DNA of 64,000 bases, from the NCBI RefSeq assembly GCF_029633825.1, contig NZ_CP090643.1, positions 327,553-391,552 on the forward strand, written 5' to 3'. The notes beneath the pieces are model-generated. The model was given only the letters and a program-made list of their open reading frames with translations. It made no database searches and was not told where the DNA came from. Source of the stretch: Burkholderia contaminans. GTDB taxonomy: Bacteria; Pseudomonadota; Gammaproteobacteria; Burkholderiales; Burkholderiaceae. Positions within the stretch are counted from its first letter, which is position 1, and the number at the start of each line of letters is the position of its first letter. The translations under genes and the position numbers were made by a program. Shown piece after piece: positions 1 to 9,417 of the stretch.

Positions 1-95
1 TCGTGACGCAGGGTGCGCAACTGCTGCTCTCCGAAGAGCTCAAGCCTCAGGGCATCGCCACCGCGTGCAAGGATCCGCCCGAATGTGATGACTGA
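1..95 (+). CDS. C-terminal end of an RND efflux periplasmic adaptor (partial)
   Basis: Only the last 30 codons are in the window; the frame is open from base 3 and ends at TGA 93-95. The visible residues read VTQGAQLLLSEELKPQG and end in a Cys-containing tail. A glycine followed by an amphipathic LLL-SEELK stretch is how many HlyD/CzcB-type membrane-fusion proteins end. The RND pump starts 66 bases downstream on the same strand, which fits the usual adaptor-pump operon. The family call rests on this short tail plus context. Confidence 0.6.
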   Translation, partial: VTQGAQLLLSEELKPQGIATACKDPPECDD

Positions 96-160
96 TCCTG
101 CGACCGTACCGTGCATGACCTGCCCAGAACAACGCGACTCCACGTCCCATTCCACGCCCC

Positions 161-3100
161 ATGCTTGACGCGATCATCCGCTTTTCGCTGCGCTTTCGCG
201 GCGTCATCTTCTCGCTGGCCGTGATGGCGGCCGGCTACGGGCTCTTTACGCTGACGCGCGCCAAGCTCGACGTTTTTCCCGAATTTGCGCCGCCGATGAG
301 CATCGTGCAGACGGCCGCTCCGGGCATGACCAGCGAACAGGTGGAGAGCCTCGTCACCCAGCCGGTTGAAAATGCCCTCGGCGGCATGACGGGCCTGAAG
401 TCGATTCGCTCGCGGTCCATGCAGGGCCTCTCCTCGGTCACGCTTGTGTTCGATGACCACGCCAACGTGATGCAGGTCAGGCAGCTCGTCACCGAGCGCA
501 TCGGCGGGCTTGCGGGCTCGCTACCAGTGGGCGTCACCGCACCCCAACTCCTGCCGCTCACCACGACAACGAGCGTCGTGCGCACCATTGGCCTGACGTC
601 GACGACGCGCTCGCTCGCGGACCTCTACGACATCGCCCAGTGGACGGTCAAACCGCAGCTGCTCGGCACTCCCGGCGTGGCCGACGTGATTGTGTTCGGC
701 GGTGAGACGCGCCAGCTGCAGATCCAGGTCGACCCCGCGAAGCTGATGCGCCACGGCCTGTCGATCCCGGACGTGATTGCCGCGGCGCGCCAGGCCACCG
801 GCGTGCGCGGCGCCGGGTTCATCGAGAACAGCAACCAGCGCATCGCCGTCAACGCCGATGGCCAGATCGCGACACCGCAAAAACTGGCCAGTGTCGTGCT
901 GCGTTCCAGCAACGGCGCGGCGGTTCGTGTGGGTGACGTCGCCAACGTGACCTGGGGCAGTGCACCTGCTGTTGGCGCAGCATCGATCATGGGCAAGCCC
1001 GGCGTGATGGTGGTGATGGAAAGCCAGTACGGGACCAACACGATGGCCGTGACGCGCGACATCGAAAGGACGCTCGCGGGACTCGGACCCGCGCTCGCCC
1101 GGCAAGGTGTGGACGTAAACACCAACGTCTTCCGGCCCGCCAACTTCATCGAGGCCGCCGTCGGCCACCTGCGCACCGCGCTCATCGTCGGCGCCGTGCT
1201 GGTCATCGCGGTGCTGTTCCTGTTCCTGCTCAACGTGCGCACCGCCGTGATTTCCGCGGTGGCGATTCCGCTGTCGCTGCTGGTCGCGATCATCGTATTG
1301 ACGTCGTTCGGCGTCAGCCTGAACACGATGACCCTGGGTGGGCTCGCCATCGCGCTCGGCGAGGTGGTCGACGATGCCATCATCGACGTCGAGAACATCT
1401 ACCGGCGCCTGCGCGAGAACCGCACGCTGCCCCAGCCGCTGCCCGCTTTCCGGGTCGTGCTGCGTGCTTCGCTCGAAGTTCGCAGCGCCGTGGTGTTCGC
1501 CACCTTCATCGTAACGCTGATCTTCCTGCCCGTGCTCACGCTCACGGGTATCGGTGGACGGCTCTTTGCGCCGCTGGGTATCGCCTACATTCTCGCCGTG
1601 CTCGCGTCGCTCGGCGTCGCCCTGACGCTCACGCCGGCGATGGCACTCGCACTGCTGGCGAAGGGACCCTTGCCCGAGCGGGAGCCGCGCCTGATCGGGC
1701 GCCTCAAGACGCGTTACATCGCGCTGCTGACGAAAGTCGAACAGCATGTGAAGGCGGTCATGGTGATCGTCGCGGTGATGTGCGCCGCGGCGCTCGCGTC
1801 ACTGCCATTCATGAGCGGGAGTTTTATTCCGCAACTGCGCGAAGGCCACTACACGGTTCACATGGGGCTCGCACCGGGCACCTCGCTCGCCGAATCGCTG
1901 CGCATCGGCACGCAGGTCTCGAACGCGCTGATGCAGGTGCCGGGCGTGCGTCTCGTGGCACAGCGTGCGGGCCGCGCGAATGGCGTGGTCGACCCCACCG
2001 GCGTGCAGCTCTCCGAGTTCGAAGTCGACCTCAAGCCGATGGGGGCATCGGGCCAGAGCTGGGCGCTCTACCGGATTCGCCAGGCGCTGGCGCGCTTTCC
2101 GGGTCTCTCCACCTCGGTCAACACGTTTCTCGAGGAACGGATCGACGAAACCATTTCGGGCACCACGGCCCCGGTGGTCGTGAATGTGTTCGGCAACAAT
2201 CTCGACGTCATCGATCGCACGGCGCAGCAGATCGCCCAGCTGATCGGCACGATCCACGGCGTCGCCAGCGTGCGGGTGGATTCGCCGCCCGGGATTCCGG
2301 AACTGGACGTGCGGCTGAATCCCGACGCCCTGAGCCGCTGGGGCTTCCGGCCCGTCGAGGTGCTCGATGCTCTCCAGGCTGCCTACGCGGGCGTGACCGT
2401 ATCCCAGATCTACGAGGGTAGCCGCAGCTATGACCTCGCCGTTGTGCTCGACCCGGCCCAGCGTCAGACCGTCGGCGACATTGGCAAGCTCATGGTGCGC
2501 AATGGCGACGGCCTTGCCGTGCCGCTGGGCTCGCTCGCGACGATCCGTCAGGTCGCGGGACGCTACCAGATCACACATGACGGTGGCCAGCGCGTGCAGA
2601 CGGTATCGGTCAATCTCGGCAGCCGGCCCGTCAGCGACTTCGTAAAGGAAGCACAGGCGCGTGTGAATCACGCGATCAGGATGCCGCCGGGCACGTATGC
2701 CGTCTTCAGCGGTGAGAGCGAAGCGCGCGCGCAGTCGCAACGCGACCTGCTCGCATACGGCGGGATTGCGCTGGTGGGCATCGCGCTGCTGCTGTTCCTC
2801 GCAATGAAGAGCCGTCGCGGCGTGCTGCTGGTCATGATTAACCTGCCCTTCGCGCTCGTGGGCGGGGTTCTGAGCGTCGTGCTGACCGGCGCGAACCTGT
2901 CGCTGGGCAGCATGGTGGGATTCGTCACGCTGCTCGGCATCTCGCTGCGCAATTCAATCATGCTGATCAGCCACTACGAGCATCTGGTGCACGTCGACCG
3001 GCTGGCCTGGGACATAAATACGGCGGTGCGCGGTGCGTCGGAACGGCTGGTGCCGATCCTGATGACTGCACTGGTGACTGCGCTCGCCCTGCTGCCGCTC

Positions 3101-3298
3101 GCCGTGACGAGCGGCGCGCCGGGTAACGAAATCGAGGGGCCGATGGCGATTGTCATTCTTGGCGGCCTGCTCACCTCGACCGCACTGAACCTGATCGTAC
3201 TGCCCACCTTGGCACTGCGTTACGGGCGTTTCGCGCGCGAGGAACTGGTCGAACCCGGACAAGCAGCGGTATCAGGAGAAACGGGCGATGGCCAGTGA
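161..3298 (+). CDS. Heavy-metal-type RND efflux pump, inner-membrane subunit (CusA/CzcA family)
   Basis: This 1045-aa protein has the full RND plan: an N-terminal membrane segment, a first porter domain carrying FPEFAPP and a GMTSEQVE stretch, TM2-6 around residues 340-500, a second porter domain, and TM8-12 near the end. The TM4 motif GEVVDDAIIDVENIYRR (about residue 400) has the acidic residues expected of the proton relay. Length and motifs fit the CusA/CzcA class, which pumps metal ions from periplasm or cytoplasm through an adaptor and an outer-membrane channel. The adaptor end lies just upstream; no outer-membrane factor is in view. The metal cannot be read from sequence. The start is an ATG with no clear Shine-Dalgarno. 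Confidence 0.88.
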   Translation: MLDAIIRFSLRFRGVIFSLAVMAAGYGLFTLTRAKLDVFPEFAPPMSIVQTAAPGMTSEQVESLVTQPVENALGGMTGLKSIRSRSMQGLSSVTLVFDDHANVMQVRQLVTERIGGLAGSLPVGVTAPQLLPLTTTTSVVRTIGLTSTTRSLADLYDIAQWTVKPQLLGTPGVADVIVFGGETRQLQIQVDPAKLMRHGLSIPDVIAAARQATGVRGAGFIENSNQRIAVNADGQIATPQKLASVVLRSSNGAAVRVGDVANVTWGSAPAVGAASIMGKPGVMVVMESQYGTNTMAVTRDIERTLAGLGPALARQGVDVNTNVFRPANFIEAAVGHLRTALIVGAVLVIAVLFLFLLNVRTAVISAVAIPLSLLVAIIVLTSFGVSLNTMTLGGLAIALGEVVDDAIIDVENIYRRLRENRTLPQPLPAFRVVLRASLEVRSAVVFATFIVTLIFLPVLTLTGIGGRLFAPLGIAYILAVLASLGVALTLTPAMALALLAKGPLPEREPRLIGRLKTRYIALLTKVEQHVKAVMVIVAVMCAAALASLPFMSGSFIPQLREGHYTVHMGLAPGTSLAESLRIGTQVSNALMQVPGVRLVAQRAGRANGVVDPTGVQLSEFEVDLKPMGASGQSWALYRIRQALARFPGLSTSVNTFLEERIDETISGTTAPVVVNVFGNNLDVIDRTAQQIAQLIGTIHGVASVRVDSPPGIPELDVRLNPDALSRWGFRPVEVLDALQAAYAGVTVSQIYEGSRSYDLAVVLDPAQRQTVGDIGKLMVRNGDGLAVPLGSLATIRQVAGRYQITHDGGQRVQTVSVNLGSRPVSDFVKEAQARVNHAIRMPPGTYAVFSGESEARAQSQRDLLAYGGIALVGIALLLFLAMKSRRGVLLVMINLPFALVGGVLSVVLTGANLSLGSMVGFVTLLGISLRNSIMLISHYEHLVHVDRLAWDINTAVRGASERLVPILMTALVTALALLPLAVTSGAPGNEIEGPMAIVILGGLLTSTALNLIVLPTLALRYGRFAREELVEPGQAAVSGETGDGQ

Positions 3299-3361
3299 CG
3301 AGGTGTCACGGTAAAGACGAAGCGAACGCGACCCGCATTGCGAACCATTGGAGAGATCCCC

Positions 3362-3862
3362 GTGATTGGTCTGAACAAGCTGCTTGACGGGAAGAAGCTC
3401 CATCTGGTGTTTGAATTGAGCCTGTGGTTCAAGGCGATTTTCGCGCTTTCAGAAATCGCTGCCGGCGTTGTCACATACTTCGTTCCGCAGCGGCTTTTTC
3501 TGACTTTTGTGCGTTTGGTCACGCAGGATGAGTTTGCGGAAGATCCCCATGATCTCGTCGCCAACTTTCTCCTTCATACCGTACAGCACCTTTCTGTCGA
3601 CACCCAGAAATTCGCGGCGATTTATCTGCTCGGACACGGCGTGATCAAGCTGTGGCTGATCATCGGTTTGCTGTGCGAGAGACTTTGGTACTTTCCCATT
3701 TCCATGATTGTTTTCGGCCTGTTCATTGGCTACCAGGTCTATCGATTTACATTCACGCACTCAGTCTGGTTGTTGCTCGTCACGGCCTTGGACATCGTCG
3801 TTATCGCCCTCACCTGGCACGAATACCGATATCTCCGAAACGGGCAGAAGGCGGTAATGTAG
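3362..3862 (+). CDS. DUF2127 family small membrane protein
   Basis: A 166-aa integral membrane protein with about four hydrophobic segments. Its core, with HGVIKLWLIIGL followed by LWYFPISMIVFGLF, matches what I know of DUF2127. That family has no established function and often sits near efflux and stress genes. I chose GTG 3362 because GGAGAG lies about 7 bases upstream; a TTG at 3338 would add eight residues but has no ribosome site. It follows the RND gene by 63 bases on the same strand and may be co-transcribed with it. Confidence 0.75.
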   Translation: MIGLNKLLDGKKLHLVFELSLWFKAIFALSEIAAGVVTYFVPQRLFLTFVRLVTQDEFAEDPHDLVANFLLHTVQHLSVDTQKFAAIYLLGHGVIKLWLIIGLLCERLWYFPISMIVFGLFIGYQVYRFTFTHSVWLLLVTALDIVVIALTWHEYRYLRNGQKAVM

Positions 3863-3925
3863 AGCGCCTGGCTGGGATCCCGTGTCGGGCGGAGCTGATA
3901 CAGTCCGCGGCGCCGCACCGGCCTG

Positions 3926-5176
3926 ATGCCCGGTAGAAAACAGCTTTCTCCCGATTCCAGACAACGAACGATGCTACCTGATACATCTACCATCGACCGC
4001 ATTCCGATTCCCCGTGCAGTCCGGATGCTGGGGTTTGTCAGCCTCTTCATGGACTTTTCGTCCGAACTGGTTCATGCGTTGCTGCCCATCTTTCTCGTCA
4101 CCACGATGGGCATGAGCGTGAGCGCGCTGGGTGTGCTCGAAGGGGCAGCCGAAGCGACCGCAATGATCGTCAAGATCTTTTCGGGGCCCGTAAGTGATTG
4201 GCTTGGCAAACGCAAGGCGCTGTTGTTGCTCGGCTACGGGCTGGCCGCGCTTTCCAAGCCGCTTTTCCCGCTGGCCGGCACACCCGGGATTGTCGCGGCC
4301 GCACGACTTGTCGATCGCGCGGGCAAAGGGATTCGCGGTGCGCCGCGTGACGCCCTCGTCGCAGACGTCTCGCCCCCGGAGATTCGTGGCGCCTGCTTTG
4401 GACTGAGGCAGTCGATGGACACGATCGGAGCATTTGCAGGACCCCTTGCCGCAATCGTATTGATGCTCGGGTTTTCCGATCACATTCGCACTGTCCTGTG
4501 GTTCGCGGTCGTACCCGCGTTCATCGCGGTCGGCCTGATCCTGTTTGGCATTGAGGAGCCGGTCGGTGAAGGTGCGCCTCGTCGCTTCCGGTCCCCGCTG
4601 CACTGGCGGGCATGGCGTGAATTTCCGGAGCGCTACTGGTTCGTGGTCGCGATCGGTGCCACCTTCACGCTTTCGCGCTTCAGCGAGGCCTTCCTTGTCT
4701 TGCGCGCGCAGCAGACCGGGTTGAATATCGCGTGGATTCCCGGCGTGATGGTGGTCATGAGTCTCGCCTATTCGCTCTCCGCCTACCCCGCGGGAGCACT
4801 TTCGGATCGCATCGATCGCCGGTTTCTACTCGCCTGGGGGCTCGTGCTCCTGATCGCGGCAGATCTTGTGCTGGGCACGAGCGCGTCGATCATCACCGTC
4901 CTCCTCGGCGTTGCGCTCTGGGGCCTGCACATGGGTTTCACACAAGGCATTCTCGCGGCGATGGTCGCAGAAACAGCGCCGCAGACACTTCGCGGAAGTT
5001 CGTTCGGCCTTTTCAATCTCGCGAGCGGCGTCTGCATGCTGGTCGCGAGCGTCATCGCCGGTTGGCTGTGGGATCGCCATGGCGCGTCGGCGACGTTCTT
5101 TGCCGGAGCCGGTCTGGCTGTCGTCCCACTGGTGATGTGCCGTTTCGCGCCACGCCTGGAGAAGCGCAACCGCTGA
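3926..5176 (+). CDS. MFS transporter
   Basis: A 416-aa protein with about 12 hydrophobic segments. The loop between TM2 and TM3 carries SGPVSDWLGKRKALLLLGY, the typical MFS G-x-x-x-D-R/K-x-G-R/K-K motif. A DRAGKGIRGAPRDALV stretch follows near residue 135 and a second DRIDRRFLL loop occurs in the C-terminal half. It is a proton-coupled export or import carrier of the inner membrane; the substrate is not evident. ATG 3971 (MLPDTSTIDR) is an equally plausible start, since neither site has a good Shine-Dalgarno. It lies between the DUF2127 and PAP2 genes in a same-strand run. Confidence 0.82.
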   Translation: MPGRKQLSPDSRQRTMLPDTSTIDRIPIPRAVRMLGFVSLFMDFSSELVHALLPIFLVTTMGMSVSALGVLEGAAEATAMIVKIFSGPVSDWLGKRKALLLLGYGLAALSKPLFPLAGTPGIVAAARLVDRAGKGIRGAPRDALVADVSPPEIRGACFGLRQSMDTIGAFAGPLAAIVLMLGFSDHIRTVLWFAVVPAFIAVGLILFGIEEPVGEGAPRRFRSPLHWRAWREFPERYWFVVAIGATFTLSRFSEAFLVLRAQQTGLNIAWIPGVMVVMSLAYSLSAYPAGALSDRIDRRFLLAWGLVLLIAADLVLGTSASIITVLLGVALWGLHMGFTQGILAAMVAETAPQTLRGSSFGLFNLASGVCMLVASVIAGWLWDRHGASATFFAGAGLAVVPLVMCRFAPRLEKRNR

Positions 5177-5207
5177 CCGATCCTGATCTTCACGACAAAA
5201 GCCTCTT

Positions 5208-5810
5208 ATGGAAACGCTCGAAGCGCTCAATCAAACCATTTTTCTCGTGCTCAACGCCACGCCAGCGACGCCGCATTGGCTCATCGGAATGGGAGTGATC
5301 ATCGCCAACTATGCTATCTGGGCGGCTCCTGTCATACTTGTCTGCCTGTGGTTGGCGGGCGGCGACGAGAGGCGGGAAATGGCCCTGCGTGCATGTTTTG
5401 TTGGCTTCCTGGCACTCGGCATTAACCAGTTGATCGGAATGGTGTGGTACCACCCCCGGCCATTCGCAATCGGAATAGGGCATGCATTCCTCGCGCATGC
5501 TCCTGACTCGTCATTTCCGAGCGATCACGCCACATTGCTTTCTGCGATCTCTTTCACACTCTTCTACGCAGGAAAAAGACGACTTGGACTGCTTGCACTG
5601 ATCGTCGATATCGCCGTTGCGTGGGCCCGCTTGTTTGTTGGCGTGCACTTTCCGTTTGACATGATCGGGGCGGCAATTGTCGCCTGGATCGCCTACATGC
5701 TTGGCAGCCCGTTCTGGCGAGTCGGGGGCAGGGTGGTAACCGGGGCTTCGATTGCCTTGTACAGGAAGGTATTGGCTATGCCGATTGGCCGACGATGGCT
5801 GCGACCTTAA
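5208..5810 (+). CDS. PAP2-superfamily phosphatase, probable undecaprenyl-diphosphatase (BcrC-like)
   Basis: A 200-aa membrane protein with the PAP2 signature in three parts: YHPRPFAIG (about residue 83), SFPSDHAT (about residue 103) and ARLFVGVHFPFD (about residue 140). These give the phosphate-binding Arg, the catalytic PSDH histidine and the C3 Arg/His. Size and the HPRPF form point to BcrC-type undecaprenyl-pyrophosphate phosphatase, which recycles the lipid carrier for cell-wall synthesis on the periplasmic side. It starts 31 bases after the MFS gene on the same strand, so co-transcription is likely. The substrate could also be another lipid phosphate. Confidence 0.8.
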   Translation: METLEALNQTIFLVLNATPATPHWLIGMGVIIANYAIWAAPVILVCLWLAGGDERREMALRACFVGFLALGINQLIGMVWYHPRPFAIGIGHAFLAHAPDSSFPSDHATLLSAISFTLFYAGKRRLGLLALIVDIAVAWARLFVGVHFPFDMIGAAIVAWIAYMLGSPFWRVGGRVVTGASIALYRKVLAMPIGRRWLRP

Positions 5811-6376
5811 CGGAGCCGTACATGCAGCAAACAGGTCCGCGACATCCCTTGGTTGAAGCAGTCCTATGACGAACTTGCGAGCGGTTTTTGCGGGTGGGCC
5901 AGCGCTGCCCTATCACTCAACTCACTTTTCTTGGACGCCATCGACTTCGGCGATCAGATGCTCCGTCTCTCGCGATCGCTATTTCTGTGGGCGCGGACGC
6001 CAAGTTGCCGTTGGTACTGTTAGCCATGCCTGAACTCATTGGGGGGCCAGGTTCCTCAAACCCCTGGAGCGAGCGGGCATGTCTTTGCCGAAGGGGGCAC
6101 AGTCTCCAGAATTCAGTATTGCGAGATACCACGCTCCTTCGACGACAACGAATTTCTTTTACTCACCAATGCGTTAAACCGCTTCTGGCGAAAATTTACG
6201 AATCCCGGCCGATCCTCATCACGGCATCAGCCGGGCCGAACTAGAGGGTTGGCCGTGATTCGTTAATACCCGAAGCTTCAGATATTAACGATTACCCGCA
6301 CCGGGAAATTAGGCGTAGGCGCGTCGCGCACCCTGCGTTCAGGTGCGAGGCCGGGGCATACCCGGCTCGCCACTGC
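5811..6376. other. Gene-poor stretch after the efflux cluster
   Basis: No convincing gene was found. Two overlapping + frames (about 5888-6244 and 6039-6266) stay open, but lack ribosome sites and good starts. The frame through 6039-6200 gives a protein-like stretch (IQYCEIPRSFDDNEFLLLTN) without an ATG, so a decayed gene remnant is possible. Confidence 0.4.
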
Positions 6377-6598
6377 TCAGCCCTGGCTTGCACGTAACGA
6401 CTCGCCGAGGCAGTACTTCCCGTAAATCAGGCAGTGGGTCGTAACCTGATGCGGTGCAGGCGCTCTCGCACCCGCGCTCGAGGTGTCTCCCAATGTGATA
6501 TCGCCGGTGTTTCTGGCTGCGAACATGAAAGCCAGGACCACAAACCCGGCCAGAAGCATCGCGATCCACGCTGCATCCCGGTTTTTCAGGTACTTCAC
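6377..6598 (-). CDS. Small single-pass membrane protein, unknown
   Basis: A 73-aa frame on the minus strand starting at GTG 6598. A strong AGGAGG ribosome site lies about 7 bases upstream, which is the main reason to accept it. The product has a short charged N-terminus (MKYLKNRD), one hydrophobic segment (AAWIAMLLAGFVVLAFMFA), then a polar tail with two cysteines. I recognise no family. It sits about 200 bases downstream of the NRAMP transporter on the same strand and could be its last operon member. Confidence 0.55.
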   Translation of the reverse strand: MKYLKNRDAAWIAMLLAGFVVLAFMFAARNTGDITLGDTSSAGARAPAPHQVTTHCLIYGKYCLGESLRASQG

Positions 6599-6796
6599 GA
6601 CAATTCCTCCTCAGCAAGATCGGCCACTGCGGTTACCATTTCCTGTCGCGCCCCGCTCAACGGCCATCCGGCCGGCATCTGGCGTCCACCGGGCGTCCCG
6701 CTGTATGCTCCGGCGGGATTGAGGTGCGGGTCACAACAAACGCGCCCTGAACTGAGCTGCGTGCAGCTGCACGCGTGAAACGACTGATGCAGCGCG

Positions 6797-8455
6797 CTAT
6801 TTCAACAGGGTCATCTGCACGACCTTGAGCACGACGAGCCCCACGGCCAGCAGCAGGTAGCCGCGCAGGACTCCCATCCAGACACGCTTGGCCAGCGTCA
6901 GGTTCGGCGCCGGCAGATCGTTCAGCGGCGGCATGCGCCACGTGTCGCGTGCGCCCTCTGGCCATGCCTGGGTTGAGCCCACGGGGTCCCTGCTACCTCT
7001 GCGCAGCGCAGCCGTCACGGCATAGCCAGCGATGGCCAGCACGGTTCCGCCCGCGAGTACTACGAGAATCGTCTCACCGCTGATATCCGGGTACATCACC
7101 GACGCGGTCAGGATGATCGACAGCATCACCAGCACCCAGATCACCGCCCCTGTGAACAGGTTGAGCTTTCTGGAGTTGACCCATGGTCCGAGCACGGCCT
7201 TGTCGTTGCACAGGAGCAGCAGGAACACCGTAGCACTCGGCAGCAACACGCCGGCGAGCGTCTGGACCGCTTCGGTCAGCAGTCCGAGGGGGCTACCGGG
7301 AATCAGTACGATTACGGCAGCCAGCGCGACAATGCCGAAGTACACAAGGTAAAAGCCTTTCGCGTCCGTCACGCCCCGATGCAGCGAGTGACGGATCTTG
7401 AACACGTCGCCAATCGCATAGGCGGTCGACAGCGAGACTGCCGCTGCGCCGATGATCGCCGCATCGAAGAGCGCAATCGCAAACAGCACGGCCGAGGTAC
7501 GGCCGGCGTATTTTTCAAGGCCGGTGATGACGCCGCCCGCATCCGTAAAATTGCCAAATTCGGGCTTTCCCGAGAACAGCGCGGCACTGAACGCCATCAT
7601 GGCCACTGCGCCGATCAGCACCAGTGCGATGCCGATCCACAGGTCGGCTTTCTCGTACTTCATGAAGCGCGGCGTAATGCGCTTGTCGATCACATAGCTC
7701 TGCTGGAAGAACAGCTGCCAGGGTGCGATCGTCGTACCAACGATACCAATGACGAGCAGCATCACATCCGAAAGCTTCGAGTGCGCAGGCCAGTTCGGGA
7801 TGAAGAAGTCGCGCGTCATCTGGCCAACCGGCGGATGTATCGACACCAGCACGGGAACAAGGAGCAGGCTCAGCGCACACAGCACGACGGCGAAGCGCTC
7901 GAAGCGCCGGAAATTCCCCGTACTGACAGCGGCCATCGTCAGCGCTGCGGCGATGCAGACGCCCGCGATACGGGAGAGGCCGAAGAAGTCGAGCACAAAC
8001 GTGATGCCAATGAATTCGGTGACGATCGTGAGCGCGTTGAGCAGGAAGAGATCGATCACGCTGAACGCCCCCCAGAACTTGCCAAAGCGCTCGAAGATCA
8101 ACCGCGCATGCCCGACGCCGGTGACCGCACCGAGCCGCAGGACCATTTCCTGGTTGACGAAGAGGACGGGCACGAGCAGCAGAAGCGTCCACAGCAGCGT
8201 CGTGCCGTAGTTCTGGCCAGCCTGTGTATAGGTGCTGAAGGCGCCCGCGTCGTTGTCGCCGACCATGACGATCAGGCCCGGGCCCAGAATAGCCAGCAAC
8301 GTTCGAAAGCGCGCCCACCATGTCGTGCGCGGGGCGGTGTCGTGGTGGGCAATGGTGCCGAGCGCTCCCTTGATGTCGCCCAGATGGGCCGAATCGAGGA
8401 CTGCGGTGCGTTCCCGCCCGAGCGTGGGTGGTGAGAGATCAGTTGGCGTAGACAT
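6797..8455 (-). CDS. NRAMP-family divalent metal transporter with non-canonical metal-site motifs
   Basis: A 552-aa multi-pass membrane protein of the NRAMP fold. The TM1 region reads GPGLIVMVGDNDAG and TM6 reads GTTIAPWQLFFQQ. Classical MntH proteins have DPGN and MPH here, so both metal-binding motifs are altered. Sequences of this form are usually annotated as generic NRAMP-like cation transporters and the ion may not be manganese. The C-terminal region has a hydrophilic loop before a last TM. I start it at ATG 8455 (MSTPTDLS); upstream in-frame codons to 8761 look non-coding and overlap a small ORF with its own ribosome site. The gene is preceded by a leader with two short ORFs. Confidence 0.8.
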   Translation of the reverse strand: MSTPTDLSPPTLGRERTAVLDSAHLGDIKGALGTIAHHDTAPRTTWWARFRTLLAILGPGLIVMVGDNDAGAFSTYTQAGQNYGTTLLWTLLLLVPVLFVNQEMVLRLGAVTGVGHARLIFERFGKFWGAFSVIDLFLLNALTIVTEFIGITFVLDFFGLSRIAGVCIAAALTMAAVSTGNFRRFERFAVVLCALSLLLVPVLVSIHPPVGQMTRDFFIPNWPAHSKLSDVMLLVIGIVGTTIAPWQLFFQQSYVIDKRITPRFMKYEKADLWIGIALVLIGAVAMMAFSAALFSGKPEFGNFTDAGGVITGLEKYAGRTSAVLFAIALFDAAIIGAAAVSLSTAYAIGDVFKIRHSLHRGVTDAKGFYLVYFGIVALAAVIVLIPGSPLGLLTEAVQTLAGVLLPSATVFLLLLCNDKAVLGPWVNSRKLNLFTGAVIWVLVMLSIILTASVMYPDISGETILVVLAGGTVLAIAGYAVTAALRRGSRDPVGSTQAWPEGARDTWRMPPLNDLPAPNLTLAKRVWMGVLRGYLLLAVGLVVLKVVQMTLLK

Positions 8456-8568
8456 TTTTATGGTTCCCGGATTGCGCTGGAACAACTCTGTGGCGGTCAA
8501 GCATGCGCGAGCGGACCGGTCGCTGGAAAAACGCGTCCGTCGCGCATGCCGAAATGGCTTACGGCCTG

Positions 8569-8709
8569 TTACGAGATGAGTCGGCTGACGCAGCGCCAGA
8601 ATGCAGCGAAGCGGTTCGGTGTGCGGGGCTGCAGCGACAGCATGGTGTCGTAGCAGGCACGCGAGTCGTCGATGTGCGGGTTTTGCGACACGAGAAGGCC
8701 AAAGTTCAT
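8569..8709 (-). CDS. Short ORF in the leader of the NRAMP gene
   Basis: A 46-aa frame (start MNFGLLVSQNPHIDDSR) with GGAG 7 bases before ATG 8709. It lies 113 bases upstream of the transporter start on the same strand. No family is recognised and no membrane segment is seen. The ribosome site and position suggest either a real small protein or a translated leader controlling the transporter. Confidence 0.5.
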   Translation of the reverse strand: MNFGLLVSQNPHIDDSRACYDTMLSLQPRTPNRFAAFWRCVSRLIS

Positions 8710-8797
8710 GATGTTCTCCGTGCGTCTGGCAGGACGCGAAACGTGGGGCGCGGGCAGACACGGAGACCGGCGCATCATGGGCGCCGTGAGGTGCGTG

Positions 8798-8863
8798 CTA
8801 CCCGTTTGCCCTGATGAAAAGCAGGGATGAGCGGCATATGGGGTAACTGTCACAGTCCGGCAT
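8798..8863 (-). CDS. 21-aa leader-peptide candidate upstream of the NRAMP gene
   Basis: ATG 8863 follows AAAGGAG at a 6-base gap, one of the best ribosome sites in the neighbourhood. The peptide is MPDCDSYPICRSSLLFIRANG, ending at TAG 8798. It is the first of two mini-ORFs in the transporter leader. It is too short to assign; the inference of a regulatory leader peptide comes from position only. Confidence 0.4.
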   Translation of the reverse strand: MPDCDSYPICRSSLLFIRANG

Positions 8864-9344
8864 TTCGGCTCCTTTCTGGCGCCAGATGCGCCCGTACAGG
8901 TTCACGCGCTGCTCACAGGGAGCAGATGCGCACGCGAGTGGGACTCGCGTCACGATGCCATTGACTTCGCGCAAGCACGCGGGTCGATGGCGCTTTCTGG
9001 GGTGCACGGGGCTGCGTTACTGCGGCGCGCACCGTCTGCCTGACGGCAGGACGGCGGCTGATAGGTGAGCGCGGGGACGTCCTGCCAGTCAGGCAGCGAA
9101 ACGGATCAAAGGTCGACTACTGCAGGTGTCCAAGGCAATTGCCCCGTCCGTGAAGATTGTTGGATTGTAGGGGGTGGGGGTATCCTGAGTCAACCGGATC
9201 TAAGCTGGGGGCAAAAAATTCGTGTTGCGTGCCGATCCTGGCCCCATGAATCGCCAATTCAGGCGGTTTTGTGGGTGACGCGGTCATCGCCACGGGTCCA
9301 ACTCGATCAACGAACGGGCATGATGCCGGAGAATTTCCGGCCAA
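8864..9344. promoter_or_regulatory. Divergent intergenic region with a structured leader for the NRAMP unit
   Basis: No gene seen. This gap separates the minus-strand NRAMP leader ORFs from dmeR. Read on the minus strand it holds several hairpins, including an 8-bp perfect stem with a 3-base loop at 8932-8950 (ACGCGAGT / ACTCGCGT) and pairing within 9031-9060. I could not match it to a known metal riboswitch by eye. Confidence 0.35.
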
Positions 9345-9353
9345 ATAATATAC

Positions 9354-9368
9354 CTATACCCCCTATAT
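9354..9368 (+). promoter_or_regulatory. Probable DmeR/RcnR-type operator
   Basis: CTATACCCCCTATAT: two TATA arms (9355-9358 and 9364-9367) flank a run of five C. An AT-rich inverted repeat around a C/G tract is the recognised operator form for RcnR, DmeR and related CsoR-family repressors. It lies 50 bases upstream of the dmeR start, where a repressor could block the dmeRF promoter. Confidence 0.7.
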
Positions 9369-9417
9369 CTTTGTAAATGTGCTACAGTCCCGTCCAGTCT
9401 TCACGGAGATGCCTTTC

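Noticed and set aside
521..1747. 408-aa minus-strand open frame
   Set aside because: Antisense shadow of the RND gene; Arg/His-rich low-quality composition, no family signal.
7379..8434. 351-aa + strand open frame
   Set aside because: Antisense shadow of the NRAMP gene; composition is that of an antisense GC-rich frame.
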